Of a stretch of DNA of 64,000 nucleotides, positions 63,615-64,000 are shown piece after piece. The position numbers and the translations under genes are program-made. Numbering within the stretch: the stretch's first letter is position 1; each line of letters begins with the position of its first letter. The stretch is from Veillonella magna DSM 19857 (GTDB lineage: Bacteria > Bacillota > Negativicutes > Veillonellales > Veillonellaceae). The notes under the pieces are model-generated. The model made no database searches and had not been told where the DNA came from. It saw only the letters and a list, made by a program, of their open reading frames with translations. The stretch covers positions 1-64,000 of the forward strand of contig NZ_AUAN01000005.1 of NCBI RefSeq assembly GCF_000428745.1, read 5' to 3'.

Positions 63615-64000
63615 TTATACAGTTCTACTTGTATCTGCTTCATACATTGCCACAATCTCTCGAATCGTATGCATGGAAAAACCACGGTTATGCAATACTT
63701 TCATCATCTTATATTGTATCGCTTGGCGACTAGCCGCATCAATCGGTGCAGTATCATACTCTTCTGATGCTCTATCCGCATCTACGTTAGTATCATCTAT
63801 ATACACATATGACTCATCTTCAAAGGGCCATAAGCCTTTTTGCTGTAAAATCCGTCTAGCTGCCACCGTTTCATCGTATGAAGAAAAAGCCGAACCGATG
63901 GAAAGTCCACGTTGCTGCATTTTTTGCCGAATATAAACAGCGCTGTATTTCTCAGCTTCCATATATAAACGCAATGCTTCTTTCGAAAGTCGCTCATCAT
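63615..64000 (-). CDS. recX: RecX family regulator, partial
   Basis: The C-terminal about 128 residues of a RecX-like protein; the gene continues past the right edge. The segment RLYMEAEKYSAVYIRQKMQQRG-like start fits a RecX three-helix unit, as does YKMMKVLHNRGFSMHTIRE near the end. Between them is an acidic insertion (FEDESYVYIDDTNVDADRAS) that is not typical. RecX modulates RecA filaments. No recA is visible within the window. Confidence 0.75.
   Translation of the reverse strand, partial: DERLSKEALRLYMEAEKYSAVYIRQKMQQRGLSIGSAFSSYDETVAARRILQQKGLWPFEDESYVYIDDTNVDADRASEEYDTAPIDAASRQAIQYKMMKVLHNRGFSMHTIREIVAMYEADTSRTV

Overview
The window looks chromosomal and comes from a Gram-negative-type Firmicute (Negativicutes, probably Veillonellaceae; genus not resolved). 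Firmicute traits are the whiA-yvcK-rapZ cluster, a T-box leader on thrS, RNase Y, ireB-ruvX-DUF1292 after alaS, CsoR-controlled copper export and Shine-Dalgarno-rich starts. Outer-membrane traits are a 2313-residue YadA-type trimeric autotransporter with an extended signal peptide and a Tat-exported membrane-bound [NiFe] hydrogenase. No prophage, insertion sequence or CRISPR array was seen.

Layout. 1-657: tandem promoters and leader of an rRNA operon running off the left edge (minus strand), then a terminator and an eight-copy 20-bp repeat. 658-2933: MFS transporter and polar amino-acid binding lipoprotein. 3115-12039: one long minus-strand cluster, ruvC-ruvA-ruvB-SpoIID-like-queA-tgt-yajC-5-FTHF cyclo-ligase-secD-secF (DNA repair, queuosine synthesis, protein export). 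12203-17567: accessory patch with a YeeE/YedE transporter plus DODA-type dioxygenase operon, a winged-helix protein full of short repeats, a DUF4198 exported protein, a flavodoxin and a 9-bp minisatellite. 17596-23250: exported protein of unknown function, then the cof-rapZ-yvcK-whiA operon. 23577-31697: a solitary serine recombinase converging on the giant adhesin, 15 bases apart. 32097-34558: csoR-copA with its operator. 34815-37289: yigZ, a candidate structured RNA, a LysR fragment and a new 52-residue gene. 37541-40010: thrS with T-box. 40183-43264: mltG, O-methyltransferase, U32 protease-like, DUF4911. 43418-48611: metal ABC transporter, alaS, ireB, ruvX, DUF1292. 48742-55319: NlpC/P60 hydrolase, glycosyltransferase and the hyaABCD-type hydrogenase operon. 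55550-64000: thioredoxin, rnpB, nif3-like, trmK, a CAU tRNA, dnaG-rpoD, rny and a partial recX.

The most unusual parts are the lone recombinase paired with an adhesin that carries near-identical internal duplications and an extra coiled coil after its membrane anchor; the candidate non-coding RNA at about 35606-35853; and several unrelated short-period tandem repeats (9, 12, 15 and 20 bp) in one genome segment. Most of the remainder is ordinary housekeeping content. All family calls are from reading the translated sequences; no database search was run.
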